From the NCBI GenBank assembly GCA_963680875.1, contig OY804589.1, forward strand, positions 21,968,413-22,032,412: 64,000 nucleotides of DNA. The letters are read 5' to 3'. The notes under the pieces are model-generated. The model made no database searches. It saw only the letters and a list, made by a program, of their open reading frames with translations, and was not told the DNA's origin. A program made the translations under genes and the position numbers. Below are positions 24,209 through 37,560 of this stretch, piece by piece; position 1 is the first letter of the stretch, and every line of letters starts with the position of its first letter. The DNA comes from Bathymodiolus brooksi. Its lineage: Eukaryota; Mollusca; Bivalvia; Mytilida; Modiolidae.

Positions 24209-24439
24209 CTCTGACACTAACATCTACCTTTTCTTGATTGGAATTAACCCAACAACGATATCTACCGCCGTCATTAGTTTGAACATTATAGATAGTCATA
24301 TTTCCACTATTTACATTTCCATATTTAGCTCCTGCTTGGATTTGGCTAAACCAACCCTGATCCGTTCTCTTTTCCCAATAGTAATTCGGCCCTGGTAATG
24401 TGCATGTTAAGGTAGTATTGCTGCCCCATATGGCTGTCG
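24209..24439 (-). CDS. Ig-like domain exon 3 of the receptor
   Basis: 231-base exon, phase 1-1, acceptor taatttcag, donor gtatgt. It encodes one compact Ig domain: strand B Cys in NTTLTCTLPG, the core Trp in YYWEKR, the block AGAKYGNVNSGNMTIYNV, and strand F in DGGRYRCWV. The D-x-G-x-Y-x-C signature is complete (GGRYRC). It is shorter than a standard V domain and lacks a recognisable C'' strand. It shares KYGNV and IYNV with the other two Ig exons, so all three derive from one ancestor. Confidence 0.9.
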
Positions 24440-24519
24440 CTGAAATTAAACCAAAAATAAATAAACGCAAACTTTAATAGAGAACACGAGTAAGTTGTTA
24501 TAATTATTGTTTCTATAGT

Positions 24520-27500
24520 GTTCTTTAGTGGCCATGTTAGCATTAAAGACATTTATTGTCAATAAGTTTCTTCAGGGGTCATGTTAGTATTAAGGATATT
24601 TATGCTAAGAAAAGTCTTTTGGTAGCCATCTTGGTATCAAGAACATTCATGGTGAATAAGATCATCTAGTGGCCATGCTTGTATTAAGGACAGTCAGGTT
24701 CCATAAGATTATTTAGTGGTCATGTTAGTATTTAGAACACTCATGATCAATAAGGTACTTTAGTGGGCATATTTGTATTAAAGACAATCAGGGTCAATTA
24801 GATCATTTAGAGGACATGTTAGTATCAAGATCAGTCATGGTGATTAAAGTCATTCGCATTAAGGACAGTCATGGTCAAAAAGATCCTTTTTATGTCTTTT
24901 TTGTATTAAGGACAGTCATGGTCAATAAGATCTTTTATATGTCCTACTTGTATTAAGGAAAGTCATGGTCAATAAGGTATTTTATATGTCTTTTTTGCTT
25001 TAAGGACAGTCATGGTAAATAAGGTCCTTTATATATCATATTTGTATTAAGGGAAGTCATGGTCAATACGGTCTCTTATATGTCCTATTTGTATTAAGGA
25101 AAGTCATGCCCCATAAGGTCTTTTATATGTCCTACTTGTATTAAGGAATGTCATGGTCAATAAGGTATTTTATATGTCTTTTTTGCTTTAAGGACAGTCA
25201 TGGTAAATAAGGTCCTTTATATATCATATTTGTATTAAGGGAAGTCATGGTCAATACGGTCTCTTATATGTCCTATTTGTATTAAGGAAAGTCATGCCCC
25301 ATAAGGTCTTTTATATGTCCTACTTGTATTAAGAAAAGTCATGGTCAATAAGGTCTTTTATATGTCCTACTTGTATTAAGGACAGTCATGTTCTATAAGG
25401 TCTTGTATATGTCCTACTTGTATTAAGTACAGTCATGGTCAATAAGGTCTTTTATATGTCCTATTTGTATAAAGGAAAGTCATGGTCAAGAAAGTCTGTT
25501 AAATGTCCTACTTGTTTTAAAGACAGTCATGGGCAATAATGTCCTTTATATGTCCTACTTGTATCAAAGAAAGTCATGGTCAATAAGGTCTTTTATATGT
25601 CCTATTCGTATTAAGAAAAGTCATGGTCAATAAAGTCTTTTATATGTCCTACTTGTATTAAGGAAAATCATGGTCAATAAGATCTTTTATATGTCCTACT
25701 TGTATTAAGGAAAATCATGGCCAATAAGGTGTTTTATTTGTCCTACTTGTATTATGAACAGTCATGGTCAATAAGGTGTTGTATATGTCCTACCTACATT
25801 AAAGACAGTCATGGTCAATAAGGGCATTTATATGTCCTATTTGTATTTAGGAAAGTCACGGACAATAAGGTCTTTTATATGTTGTACTTGTATTAAACAC
25901 AGTCATGGTCAATAAGGTCCTTTATATGTCCTACTTGTATTAAGGAAAGTCATGGTCAATAAGGTCTTTTATAAGTCTTATTTGTACTAAGAAAAGTCAT
26001 TGTCAATAAGGCATTTTATGTGTCCTACTTGTATTAAGGAAAGTCATGGTCAATAAGATCTTTTATATTTCCTACTTGTATTAAGAACAGTCATGGTCAA
26101 TAACGTGTTTTATATTTCCTACTTGTATTAAAGACAGTCATGGTCAATAAGGTATTTTATATGTCCCATTTGTATTAAGGAAATTTATGGTAAATAAGGT
26201 GTTTTATATGTCCTACTTGTATTAAGGAAAGTCATGGTCAATAAGACCCTTTATATTTCCTACTTGTATTAAGGACATTCATGGTCAATAAGGTGTTTTA
26301 TATGTCCTACTTGTATTAAGGAAAGTCATGGTCAATAAGACCCTTTATATGTCCTACTTGTATTAAGGACAGTCAAGGTCAATAAGGTGTTGTATATGTC
26401 CTACTTGTATTAAAGACAGTCATGGTCAATAAGGTATTTTATATGTCCTATTTGTATTAAGGAATTTCATGGTCAATAAGGTGTTTTATATGTCCTACTT
26501 GTATTAAGGAAAGTCATGGTCAATAAGACCCTTTATATTTCCTACTTGTATTAAGGACAGTCATGGTCAATAAGGTGTTTTATATGTGCTACTTGTATTA
26601 AGGAAAGTCATGGTCAATAAGACTCTTTATATGTCCTACTTGTATTAAGGACAGTCATGGTCAATTAGGTGTTGTATATGTCCTACTTGTATTAAGGAAA
26701 GTCATGGTCAATAAGACCCTTTATATGTCCTACTTGTATTAAGGACAGTCATGGTCAATAAGGTGTTTTATATGTCCTACTTGTATTAAAGACAGTCATG
26801 GTCAATAAGGTATTTTATATGTCCTATTTGTATTAAGGAAATTCATGGTCAATAAGGTGTTTTATATGTCCTACTTGTATTAAGGAAAGTCATGGTCAAT
26901 AAGACCCTTTATATTTCCTACTTGTATTAAGGACAGTCATGGTCAATAAGGTGTTTTATATGTCCTACTTGTATTAAGGAAAGTCATGGTCAATAAGACC
27001 CTTTATATGTACTACTTGTATTAAGGACAGTCATGGTCAATAAGGTGTTTTATATGTCCTACTTGTATTAAGGACAGTCATGGTCAATAAGGCGTTTTAT
27101 ATGTCCTACTTGTAGTAATGACAGTCATGGTCAATAATGTCTTTTATATGTCTTATTTGTATTAAGAACAGTCATGGTCAATAAGGTGTTTTATATGTCC
27201 TACTTGTATTCAGGACAGTCGTGGTCAATAAGGTGTTTTATATGTCCTACTTGTATTAAGGACAGCCATGGTCAATAAAGTACTTTATATGTCCTACTTG
27301 TATTAAGGACAGTCATGGTCTATAAGGTCTTTTATATGTCCTATTTGTATTAAGGAAAGTCCTTGTCAATACCATCTTTTATATGTCCTCCTTGTATTAA
27401 GGAAAGTCAAGGTCGATAAGGTCTTTTATATGTCCTACTTGTATTAAGGACAGTCAGGATCAATAAGGTCTTTTATATATCCTATTTGTATTAAGGACCG

Positions 27501-29205
27501 TCATGGCCAATACGAACTTTTATATGTCCTACTTGTATTAATGATATTCATGGTCAATAAGGTCTTTATATGTCCTACTTGTATTAAGGACATTCATGGT
27601 CATAGGGTATTTATTATGTCCTACTTGTATTAAGGACAGTCATGGTCAATAAGGTCTTGTATATGTCCTATTTGTATTACAGAAAGTCATGGTCAATAAG
27701 GTATTTTATATGTCCTGCCTGTATTAAGGACATTCATGGTATATAAGGTCTTTTAAATATCCTATTTGTATTAAGGAAGGTCATTGTCTTTAAGTTCCTT
27801 TAATGTCCTACTTGTATTAAGGACAGTTATGGTCAATAAGGTCTTTTATGTGTCCTATTTGTATTAAGAAAAGTCATGGTCAATAAGGTCTTTTATATGT
27901 CCACCTTGTATTAAGTACAGTCATGGTCAATAAGGTCGTTTATATGTCCTCCTTGTATTAAGAACAGTCATGGTCAATAATGTCTTTTATATGTACTATT
28001 TGTATTAAAGACAGTCATGGTCAATAAGGTCTTTTATATGTCCTATTTGTATTAAGGACAGTCATTGTCAATACCAGCTTTTATATGTCCTCCTTGTATT
28101 ACGGAAAGTCAAGGTCGATAAGGTCTTGTATATGTCCTACTTGTATTAAGGACAGTCATGGTCAATAAGGTCTTTTATATATCCTACTTGTATTAAGGAC
28201 TGTCATGGTCAATACGAACTGTTATATGTCCTACTTGTATTAAGGACAGTCATGGTCAATAAGGTCTTTTGTATAGCCTACTAGTATTAAGGACTGTCAT
28301 GGTCAATACGAACTGTTATATATCCTACTTTTATTAAGGACTTTCATGGTCAATAAGGTCTTTATATGTCCTACTTGTAATAAGGACATTCATGGTCGAT
28401 AAGGTCTTTTATATGTCCTATATGTATTAAGGAGATTCATGGTCAATAAGGTCTTTTATATGTCTTATTTGTATTAAAGAAGTCATGGTCAATAAGGTAT
28501 TGTATATGTCCTGCTTGTATTAAGGACAGTCATGGCCTATAAGGTCTTTTTTATGTCCTATTTGTATTAACGAAAGTCATGGTTAATAAGGTCTTTTATA
28601 TGTCCTACTTGTATTAAGGACAGTTATGGTCAATAAGGTCTTTTATATGTCCTATTTGTATTAGCGAAAGTCATGGTTAATAAGGTCTTTTATATATCCT
28701 ACTTGTATTAACGAAAGACATGTTCAATAAGGTCTCTAATATTTCATACTTGTATTAAGGAAAGTCAATGTCAATAAGGTCTTTTATTTGTCCTACTTGT
28801 ATTAAGGACATTCATGGTCAATAAGGTGTGTTATATGTCCTATTTATATTAAGGACAGTCGTGTTCTATAAGGTCTTTTATATGTCCTATTTGTATTAAG
28901 GAAAGTCATGGTCAATAAGGTTTTTATATGCGCTACGTGTATTAAGGACAGTTATGGTCAATAAGGTCTTTTATATGTCCTATTTGTATTAACGAAAGTC
29001 ATGGTTAATAAGGTCGTTTATAATTCCTACTTGTATTAACGAAAGTCATGGTCAATAAGGTCTGTAATATTTCATACTTGTATTAAGGACTGTCATGGTC
29101 AATACCAGCTTCTATATGTATACTTGTATTAAGGAAAGTCATGGTCAGTAAGGTCTTTTATATGTCCTATTTGTATTATGGAAAGTCATGGTCAATAAGT
29201 TTTTT
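24520..29205. repeat. 47-bp minisatellite, left part of a 6.5 kb array
   Basis: About 100 units of the form 'gtcaataaggtcttttatatgtcctacttgtattaaggacagtcatg', 47 bp each. Units near the left edge (24520-24880) are diverged ('agtggccatgttagtattaa'), those at 26200-27100 are very similar, and larger blocks repeat there. It lies in the intron between Ig exons 2 and 3 of the receptor gene. Confidence 0.97.
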
Positions 29206-29735
29206 CAATAACAATAGGTTATTATACAGTGCTATGTACAATATGCGGCGTCTCGTCCAATACGGGTTTTCAATGCAATACGGACGAGTACAATATATTC
29301 CTTATTGTACATAGCACTTTATAATGATCTATTGATTATACAGCTGGAATGTTCAATACTATAACAAATATGGTATGCTTAACTTTTGATACAGTCTAAA
29401 TAGAACAACTGCACAACAGTTTTTCGTTAGGAAAATGTTCTGTATCAATACAGATCTCTTAATCTCTGAATTAAAAACAGCAAAATAACTGATCAACAAT
29501 TATTCTAAACTACCTTTTTTCCCTCAAACTGTTAAATATCGAACAAGTTAATTTGATTGTAGATTACAATTAAAATTAATTTACTAGCAGACGACAAAAA
29601 CCAACTAGTTACTTCCCTTACATAATGTACAATTCGGAAACAATACGGCTTCCGGTTGTGCATTACGGGGAAAATAATGTACAGTAACATGTCTTAAATG
29701 GGTGTTTTTGATTGGATTAAAATTATAGCTGTATA
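29206..29735. mobile_element. Inverted-repeat element inserted in the 47-bp array
   Basis: About 530 bases of foreign sequence interrupt the array. Near its left end 'ttattatacagtgctatgtacaat' is answered by 'attgtacatagcactttataatgat' about 75 bases later (hairpin), and the right end reads 'gctgtataataag', complementing the left 'ttattatacag'. The array resumes immediately ('aataaggtcctttatat'), with 'aataag' on both sides as a possible target duplication. No coding capacity. Confidence 0.6.
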
Positions 29736-31060
29736 ATAAGGTCCTTTATATATCCTACTTGTATTAAAGACAATCATGGTCAATTAGGTCATTCAGAGGT
29801 CATGTTAGTATTATGACCAGTCATGGTGAATAAAGTCATTCGTATTAAGAACAGTCACCGTCAATAAGGTCTTTTATATGTCCTATTTGAATTAAGGAAA
29901 CTCATGGTCAATAAGGTCCTTTATATATCCCATTTGTATTGAGGAAAGTCATGGTCAATAAGGTCTTTTTCTGTCCTATTTGTATTAAGGACAGTCATGG
30001 TCAATAAAGTTTTTTATGTCCTATTTGTATTAAGGACAGTCATGGTCAATAAGGTCTTTTATATGTCCTACTTGTATTGAGGAAAGTCATGGTGAATAAT
30101 GTTTTTTATATGTCCTACTTGTGCTAAGAACAGTCATGGTCAATAAGGTCTTTTATATGACTTATTTTTATTAAGGACAGTGATGGTCAATACGGTCCTT
30201 TATGGGTGCTATTTGTATTAAGGAAAGTCATGGTCAATAAGGTGTTTTTCTGTTCTATTTGTATTAAGGACAGTCATGGTCAATAAGGTGTTTTTGTCCT
30301 ATTTGTATTAATAACAGTCATGGTCAATAAGGTCCATTATATGTCCTATTTTTATTAAGGAAAGTCATGGTGAATAATATTTTTTTATATGTCCTATTTG
30401 TATTAAGGAAAGTCATGGTCAATAAGGTATTCTATATGTCCTATTTGTATTATGGAAAGTCATGGTCAATAAGGTACTTTATTTGTCCTATTTGTGTTAA
30501 GAAATGTCATGGTCAATAAAGTCCTTCATATATGACCTATTTGTATTAAGGACAATCATGGTCAATACGATTCTTTATATGTGCTATTTGCATTAAGGAA
30601 ATTGATGGTGAATAATGTCCTTTATATGTCCAATTTGTATTAAGGAAAGTCATGGTCAATAAGGTTGTTTATATGTCCTATATGTATTAAGGACAGTCAT
30701 GGTCAATAAGGTACTTTATATGTCTTATTTGTATTAAGAAATGTCATGGTCAATAAGGTCCTTTATATGTCCTACTTGTATTAAGGACAATCATGGTCAA
30801 TTAGGTCATTCAGAGGTCATGTTAGTATTATGACCAGTCATGGTGAATAAAGTCATTCGTATTAAGGACAGTCACTGTCAATAAGGTCTTTTATATGTCC
30901 TACTTGTATTAAGGACCATCATGGTCAATAAGGTCTTTTATATGTCCTATTTGTATTAAGGACAGTCATGGTCAATAAGGTACTTTATATGTCCTATTTG
31001 TATTAAGGAAAGTCATGGTCAATACTGTCATTTAGTGGTCATGTTAGTAGCAAGGAAAGT
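29736..31060. repeat. 47-bp minisatellite, right part
   Basis: About 28 units continuing the array. A diverged pair of units ('aggtcattcagaggtcatgttagtattatgacc') occurs at about 29781 and again at about 30798, so a block of about 1.02 kb was duplicated inside the array. Confidence 0.95.
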
Positions 31061-31725
31061 ATTGCTTGATAAGATCTTTAAGTGGTAATTTTACTATGAA
31101 TGATAGTTATGGTAGATTAGGTGGTGAAATCTTAATGAAAAGATGATTCTCATAGACGGTGTAAATATCTGCAAATAAATGTGCCTACCTGTAACGTACC
31201 TCATACGTACATTGTACACTTCGTGAAACTGCATCCCGATTTTACATTTGACTAAACACCACACCTTTCTGATATTATATACAAACCGTATATCTATAGT
31301 CAGTCATATCATCAAAGTTGTGTTCCACTTTACATAAACATGATTAAGCGTTTTTAAGTTATAAACAGACTCATAGAGTTCCCAGCATTTATACTGAAAC
31401 GTCGTTAGAAAAATATATGATGCTACATTCACTTAGCAATCATCTAAATGTTTCGTCTTTTGAATTGCTATTCTCAATGAAAACAAAGCTACATGTATAG
31501 TTTCGTAACGTAACAAAAATGGAAAACATTACGGAGGATAGCAGAACACTGTATTGCATGTGTAGAACAATGTGTAAAATTGCACATTACACTGAGATCG
31601 GAAACCAACATACACAATATAACAATCTATATCTCATTCTTTCTGAAATTTTTGCCGAGCTTCATATTAATGCATATGCATTTATTGCTTTCGTTTGACT
31701 GCACTTTTCTAATTACTTTGCTTAC
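31061..31725. other. Gene-free intron stretch
   Basis: Between the array and Ig exon 2. Nothing recognisable. Confidence 0.5.
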
Positions 31726-31953
31726 CTCTAAAGACAATTTTTATATATAATTGTTGTTTGCCAGTTGTACATATATAAGTACCACCGTCATGTTGATCAA
31801 CATTATAGATAGCCAGATATCCAGTAGTCACATTCCCGTATTTAGCATTTTGTTGAAGAATAAGCAAACCAGAATTAGTCCATTTTTGCCATTGGAAAGA
31901 CAAGCCTTGTAGTGGACATGTTAATGTAGTTGTACTTCCTTCTATTGCTATCA
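31726..31953 (-). CDS. Ig-like domain exon 2 of the receptor
   Basis: 228-base phase 1-1 exon, acceptor atttcag, donor gtaagc. It encodes one Ig domain with STTTLTCPLQG (strand B Cys), FQWQKW (core Trp), AKYGNVTTGYLAIYNV and DGGTYICTTG (strand F Cys in the D-x-G-x-Y-x-C signature). The frame is intact. It lies 7.3 kb upstream of Ig exon 3, most of that being the 47-bp array. Confidence 0.92.
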
Positions 31954-32933
31954 CTGAAATTGGATTAAAAAGTGATTCACAGACTCTACATAGAAAACAT
32001 TCTTATTCATGTTATAACCTATTTCTATTTCTGGTATTAGAATGGGCAAATGGAATTATTGTCTTTTGTAACTTCGATATAGATAATACTAAAAATGATA
32101 TTATCTTTCAAATAAATTTTTTCAGAAGATATCAACACCTTGTTATTCGGAACAGATGATGTAATATTGTATTGGCAATTAGATTATTGTTCGAAGATGA
32201 CCATTGTTTCACTATTAAGTCGCACGATGGCTTTGTGTACTTTTTTTATGTTTGAGGCCATCAACTATCTTTATATTAAACATGCATGTAACATGTACGG
32301 CAACTTCTGTGTCACAACGATTAAATATACTTTCTATGAAGTTCAAGATTCGAACGTTCTGTATGACATCCTGCTCACCAAGTTATATGTAAGGGTTGAC
32401 ACTTTACTCGTATGGCGAAACACTGGCATCATCGCATCTTTTTCACTAAGAAGGAAGTGTTGAGCCCATAAACTATATAATACATAGCTAGTGGACCCAT
32501 ATAACTATAAAACATACAGTGAAGTATAATTTGTTTTCTATTTTATTTGGAATGTTGCAATTAAGCATAACAATATTGCAGATATCCATTACCGAACTTT
32601 TTGTTGTGCATGTAGAATACTGCAAATTACCCCGAGATAAACAGAAACAGCGTATACTCTGAGTCACCCTTTCCAAATGCTATGTAATTCATAGTTTCTG
32701 TAAATATCCGTTTTCTAACAATAGCCAACTTTTAATTGCATTCGATTACAGGACATTTCTAAGACAAACGTATTAAAAGCGTGTTGTTAATAATTTCGCT
32801 GAGACGGAGAGACATGGTAAATACCGTCTGTGTACGAACATTCATTTAGTCATTTGTTCTGTTATGCTTGCGGTTTGCTTCTTAATGCCTATTGTTTTCG
32901 CTGGACTTATCTTGTCTTATCTACTTTACTTAC

Positions 32934-33161
32934 CTATAACAGTAACTTGCATATGTATTTGTTGTGAACCAACTCTGCAAAGATAACTACCGGCGTCACT
33001 TACATCAACATTATATATAATCAGAGATACATTATTCACATTCCCGTATTTATCTCCTTGCTGAATTGTTGACCAATAAGAATTCACCACCTTTTGCCAT
33101 TGGAAAGACGACCCTTGTAATGAACATGTCAATGTAGTATTACTTCCTGATATGGCTTCCA
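32934..33161 (-). CDS. Ig-like domain exon 1 of the receptor (most upstream found)
   Basis: 228-base phase 1-1 exon, acceptor ttatttcag, donor gtaagt. It encodes NTTLTCSLQG, FQWQKV, GDKYGNVNNVSLIIYNV and DAGSYLCRVG, a complete Ig fold with the two Cys, the Trp and the D-A-G-x-Y-x-C motif. It is close to exon 2, so these are recent relatives. No signal-peptide exon could be identified upstream. A short ATG exon candidate at 37568 (MAEPHQ, phase 1 exit) would fit the phase but lacks a signal peptide. Confidence 0.92.
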
Positions 33162-33164
33162 CTG

Positions 33165-35000
33165 AAATAAGTTCAAATTTGTTAAGCAGTAAATTATAAG
33201 TATCATTTACTTACAGAAAAGAAAAATGACATTTCAAAATTAGATAAACAAAACAATGAGGGAATGACTAAAGAATGTTTTCTCGTGTTTATCTATGCTG
33301 TTATACAGAGGATAAATGACACAAGTACCAAAATTAATATTATATGAATGCTTAACAAACAGTGTTTTGTCGTTTCTCACCATCTTTTCATATTTGTATG
33401 AAACGAAATAAACAACTAATTCATAAATTATGCTGTAATGATAGTAACAAAAATATATTACACAAGACTTATTTATTTGGTTTTGAGATTTTACAAGTAT
33501 TGTCCTATGTAGGTAACAGTGTCCATACATATTTGTGACAATATCTACGCAATTTGATTTCCCAAGAGAAATTGTTTTAAATGAAAAAAAAAAAGTTTGA
33601 TAAACCTTCATTTCTTTTGGTTCTAGATGTCCTTCGTGAGGAATTCCTGATTTCATGCCGACAAAAAGAAGGAGAAAATGACATATTGCATTTTTCGAGA
33701 TTTTTGTCGACCGCTTTAAACAGTCACCTTTCGACTTGTCATCTATATGATAATACTATCATTCGTATATATGCGTACATAAATGGGATAATTGTTTATT
33801 GTTCTTAGCTCCGCCTTTAATAAGTCATTTTTACTACGACATAGGTATAAACATTTGAATCTACTTTGCAAACTCCGACACGTTAAAAAATGTGAAAACT
33901 AAGCTTCGTCAGAAGTCGATTCTATATTTCTATGCTTTTCACGTAGAAAAGAGGTGTAAATTCCCATCCCCTTTCTGATATGTCGTGCATGCAGATCTGA
34001 CATCAATCTGGAGAGGAGCAAGTTCAAATAACTTTATATATAAATTTATAGCTGACTGGAAAGGTGGCAAATTATAGTTATCTTTAGTACACACAAGTAA
34101 GCATTAAAACATTAACGTTGTACATCAGATTCATAGAATGTAATCACACAAATATGGAATGTTTACATTAATTGTTATAATCATAGAAGAAATGTTTCTT
34201 CGCTTGGAAGAGTTACTATAATTCGATACACTGTTGGTATGTATTTCTGCATACTGCACGTATTATGCTCTGCTGATCAGTCGTGCTGTACTGACACAAG
34301 GATCAATGGAAATTAGAGTCATCAATTCAGTTCAGCTTTACAAATTAAGATTTGAAAAGCGGTAATTTAATTGGCCAAGCAAAGGTCATCTGAACGAGAC
34401 CCGCTATGTCAGCTACATGATCTTGATGTTAGAACATGGGGTAAAAAAAAATGTTATCAACGTATGATATCATAAGTGTAATTTTATGCCGTTATCTAAA
34501 ATTACATGACGGTTTAAGTTAAAGATTGAAGAAACTATAAGCATTGAACAGCTACGAATTCAAATGAAAGGTTTTAAAAAGCTGTACATGTATATGGAGA
34601 TATTCTGTAGGTGTTTATATTACATAATATTTGATAAATTACAAAATTTTAAGTTACAAATACTTTTCTTTCTAATTAACCACTCGATTGATGAGCAAAC
34701 TTTGAAAACCAGTAATAAAATTAGTTCCAACATTTTAATATTTTAATCAGTTCTGAAACCTTAACACGGAAGTAGATACCTGTTTGCAATTTAAATTCTT
34801 GTCTACTAGACCGTGCAGTTCCACACAATATATATACTATTTTCAACCGATTATTTGTTTCCTTTAGAAAATATTATAACCAGTTTGTTTATTATTCGTG
34901 TCGCGATCAGGTAATATTATCCCTTTCCATTTGATACCTTTTTGTATCTTTGATGTTTATCTAATACACTTTCTTTGTTGCTTTACTCGGTCAAATGATA
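33165..35000. other. Gene-free stretch
   Basis: No spliced exon with a recognisable domain. The longest frames (33240-33656 minus, 32140-32463 plus) have compositions typical of AT-rich noncoding DNA. Confidence 0.45.
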
Positions 35001-35020
35001 AACTATATAAGTGGCTGACA

Positions 35021-35045
35021 CCCCCCCCCCCCCCCCCCCCCCCCC
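35021..35045. repeat. Homopolymer of 25 C
   Basis: An unbroken run of 25 C in otherwise AT-rich DNA. Its length is unreliable in most sequencing methods. Confidence 0.95.
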
Positions 35046-35213
35046 ATTTTTAATTGTTTTTATGTGTATATTTGTTATTTTGTAATATTTGACATTTATA
35101 ACAATATCACTTTACTCAATCCAACTGACATTTACTTCATGAATTACAGACTAATTATTTACATGCTTTCTTTTTTTCATCTGTCATTACATTTTAATAG
35201 AAATTTAAGGACA

Positions 35214-35350
35214 GTCGTGATCGTATGGTAGTTGGATTTAGAACTACCTTATCACCACTAACGTTGTGATTTCGAATCCCTCTAATGGCGAGGTGTACTC
35301 GATACAACATTATATGATAAAGTTTTTCAGTGGCTAAACACCATAACCCT
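35214..35350 (+). mobile_element. SINE family A, internally deleted
   Basis: The head 'gtcgtgatcgtatggtagtt' and box B (tttcgaatccc) lead through 'tactcgatacaacattatatg' straight to 'ggctaaacaccataaccct'. The middle of the core is missing. Confidence 0.75.
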
Positions 35351-35500
35351 ATCCCTAACACTAATAGAAATAAATTTAATACCGTAAATATATATTCTAT
35401 GATCTTCTATTCACTTTTTTACTGATTTACTTTGTCAGATACTAGTACGCTGAAATCTGTCTGAATGGCAAATAATCCAATCATAGTTAAACCCGGTGTC

Positions 35501-35606
35501 GGATGAATCACAGGAGTCAGAAGTTCTATTTTTATAGTTGCCCAGCGATCTTCGAGGTGCCCCTATACCTTATTATTGATAGAACTTCCGACTCCGGTGG
35601 ATGAAT
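35501..35606. mobile_element. 90-bp palindromic MITE with 8-bp target duplication
   Basis: The element spans 35509-35598. Left end cacaggagtcagaagttcta, right end complementary (tagaacttccgactccggt). It is flanked on both sides by ggatgaat (35501-35508 and 35599-35606). The 8-bp duplication fits hAT-type transposition. The interior is itself partly palindromic (gttgcccagcgatcttcgaggtgccc), so the whole can fold into one hairpin. Confidence 0.8.
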
Positions 35607-35619
35607 GTGAGCTACAATA

Positions 35620-37560
35620 AAATCAAGCTACTTTTTGTCATTCGGAATGAAATTTTCCTAAACCACAGAGTTGTTCCAAATGATAGCCATGAACATTTGC
35701 TACCTCAACAATACTTTATAAACTGACGAGTTATGTCCCCTGGCTCGTACCTCGGCTGAATATCCATTAGATTGAGACAGGCAATTGTCAGTCTACAATA
35801 CTTTAAAAATACTATTCCAGTTATTCCCCTTTTGCCAAGTTCTGATAAATTAATAGAAGTCTAGAAAACAAATACGCCCGCTTGATATAAGTCTTTTCCA
35901 GATACAATTCATCAAGCTTCTATGAAGAGTGGACGCGGTTAGTCAAGTAATGGCTTAATGTGGACCATGCAACCTTATAATTTAGTTTGGGATTATTCTA
36001 ACCCCATTTGTTACGTCTTTTATTTAGTTCGTGTTAATCTGAGAGTTCTAAATTGTTTTACATTCCAACATAAACTCACTCAATATACGTACATTTTCTC
36101 TTAATATTAAATGTATTCATACTTGGTAAAGCCGTGCTCGCCAATCCTCGCAGTTCTACCCGTTTCTAATCCTCGCACAAATATTTTTTTTTATATTCAG
36201 TGTTTTATAATATATATATATATATATATATGCAAAACAACTGACGATGAACCTTTTATATGTTTATTTTGAAAAACTACCCCTTTACATCCGAGACACA
36301 TACAGGCGGGGTACCTACAGTGCGTCTAAAATATTATTATGTACATATTACAATATAAAATAAAAATAGATAATAGTTTAGGTAATACATTAAAAAAATA
36401 TTTCAATCAATATTTAAAACACTTGATCGGAAAACATACATCCTTTTTAACATGGTTTTACCTATCCGATCGAAGAAATCATCGGTACCACTCTTGGTTA
36501 AAAAAAATAACAGGTTTCCCCAATTAAAAATGGTAGTTTTTGTAAGGACGACAACTCTGTGAAATCTAGACAGGGCATATATGATCAGCAATTTCTTGAA
36601 AACTTTGATCTCTTATATTTTTGTATGCCGGACATTCAAGGAAGAAGTGTTGAAAGGATTCGGTGGCATCATAAGGACATGCTTCGCATACCGGCTGTCA
36701 CGTAACTTCAATAAAAAGGAAGATAAATATTATGGTTGGCAATGTAAACTCACATGTGGAAAGCAATTGCAGTATGACCGTATCATTTCATAAAGGGTTG
36801 AGGTTTGGTCCCATCAATCTAGTTTGACCCTACCACTTCTTATTGAAGTGCCTGTACCAAGCCAGGAAAGTGAGCGGTCATGTATATGTATGTTAACAGT
36901 ATCGATTATTGCTTCTGGGTTTTTTTTACGATTTTCAAAATGCTCCGACAGTGTGGTATTTTATTGTTTTCATTTGGTTATTTATACAAATCTAAGCTAG
37001 ACGGATACGTTGTTATAAAATTAACAATTTTATTTCTTAAATTGATACATATATGCTTGCGATAGGACGGACAAAATGATACATCACTACTTAAAGCATA
37101 AAATTATTTAAATTTATATTATATCTTTATTAGATCTAAAGTAAAAAATAAATACATCATGACTTTTAAAAATCATTGAGTTATCTCTCTTTCTACAACA
37201 ACTATGATTAGGATTTATATGATATATAAATATTGTGTGAATGGTTGTGCGAGTTAGTGAGAATATTGATATCGCTTCCCTTTACTGTTAGGTCGCAGCG
37301 TGGAAGATCTGAAGAAACCAAATCACAGGTCACATGCGAGTGACCTTATGTCGTGATTATTTATAGATATTATGTGCATCCAAGATATCGGCCCCGAAAT
37401 AACGAAAAATTACTTTTTTGGAGGGTGCTAGCCGAAAACTGATTCGAGGGTGCTCAGAAAATAGGAGAAAATTAGTAATTTATTACTTCCAGATAAAGAT
37501 AAACATGTATGCTGTTATATCGCATTGATCATCTAACAGTTATTACAAAAAAATAGATAC
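35620..37560. other. Gene-free stretch
   Basis: Contains a TA microsatellite (36209-36232). Several 60-70-codon frames between 36339 and 37065 show no domain. The frame pair at 36403-36793 has some resemblance to decayed retroelement sequence, but no motif can be named. Confidence 0.4.

Noticed and set aside
33240..33656. 138-codon minus-strand frame upstream of the first Ig exon, considered as a signal-peptide exon
   Set aside because: No N-terminal hydrophobic segment at a usable ATG, and no donor in phase 1.
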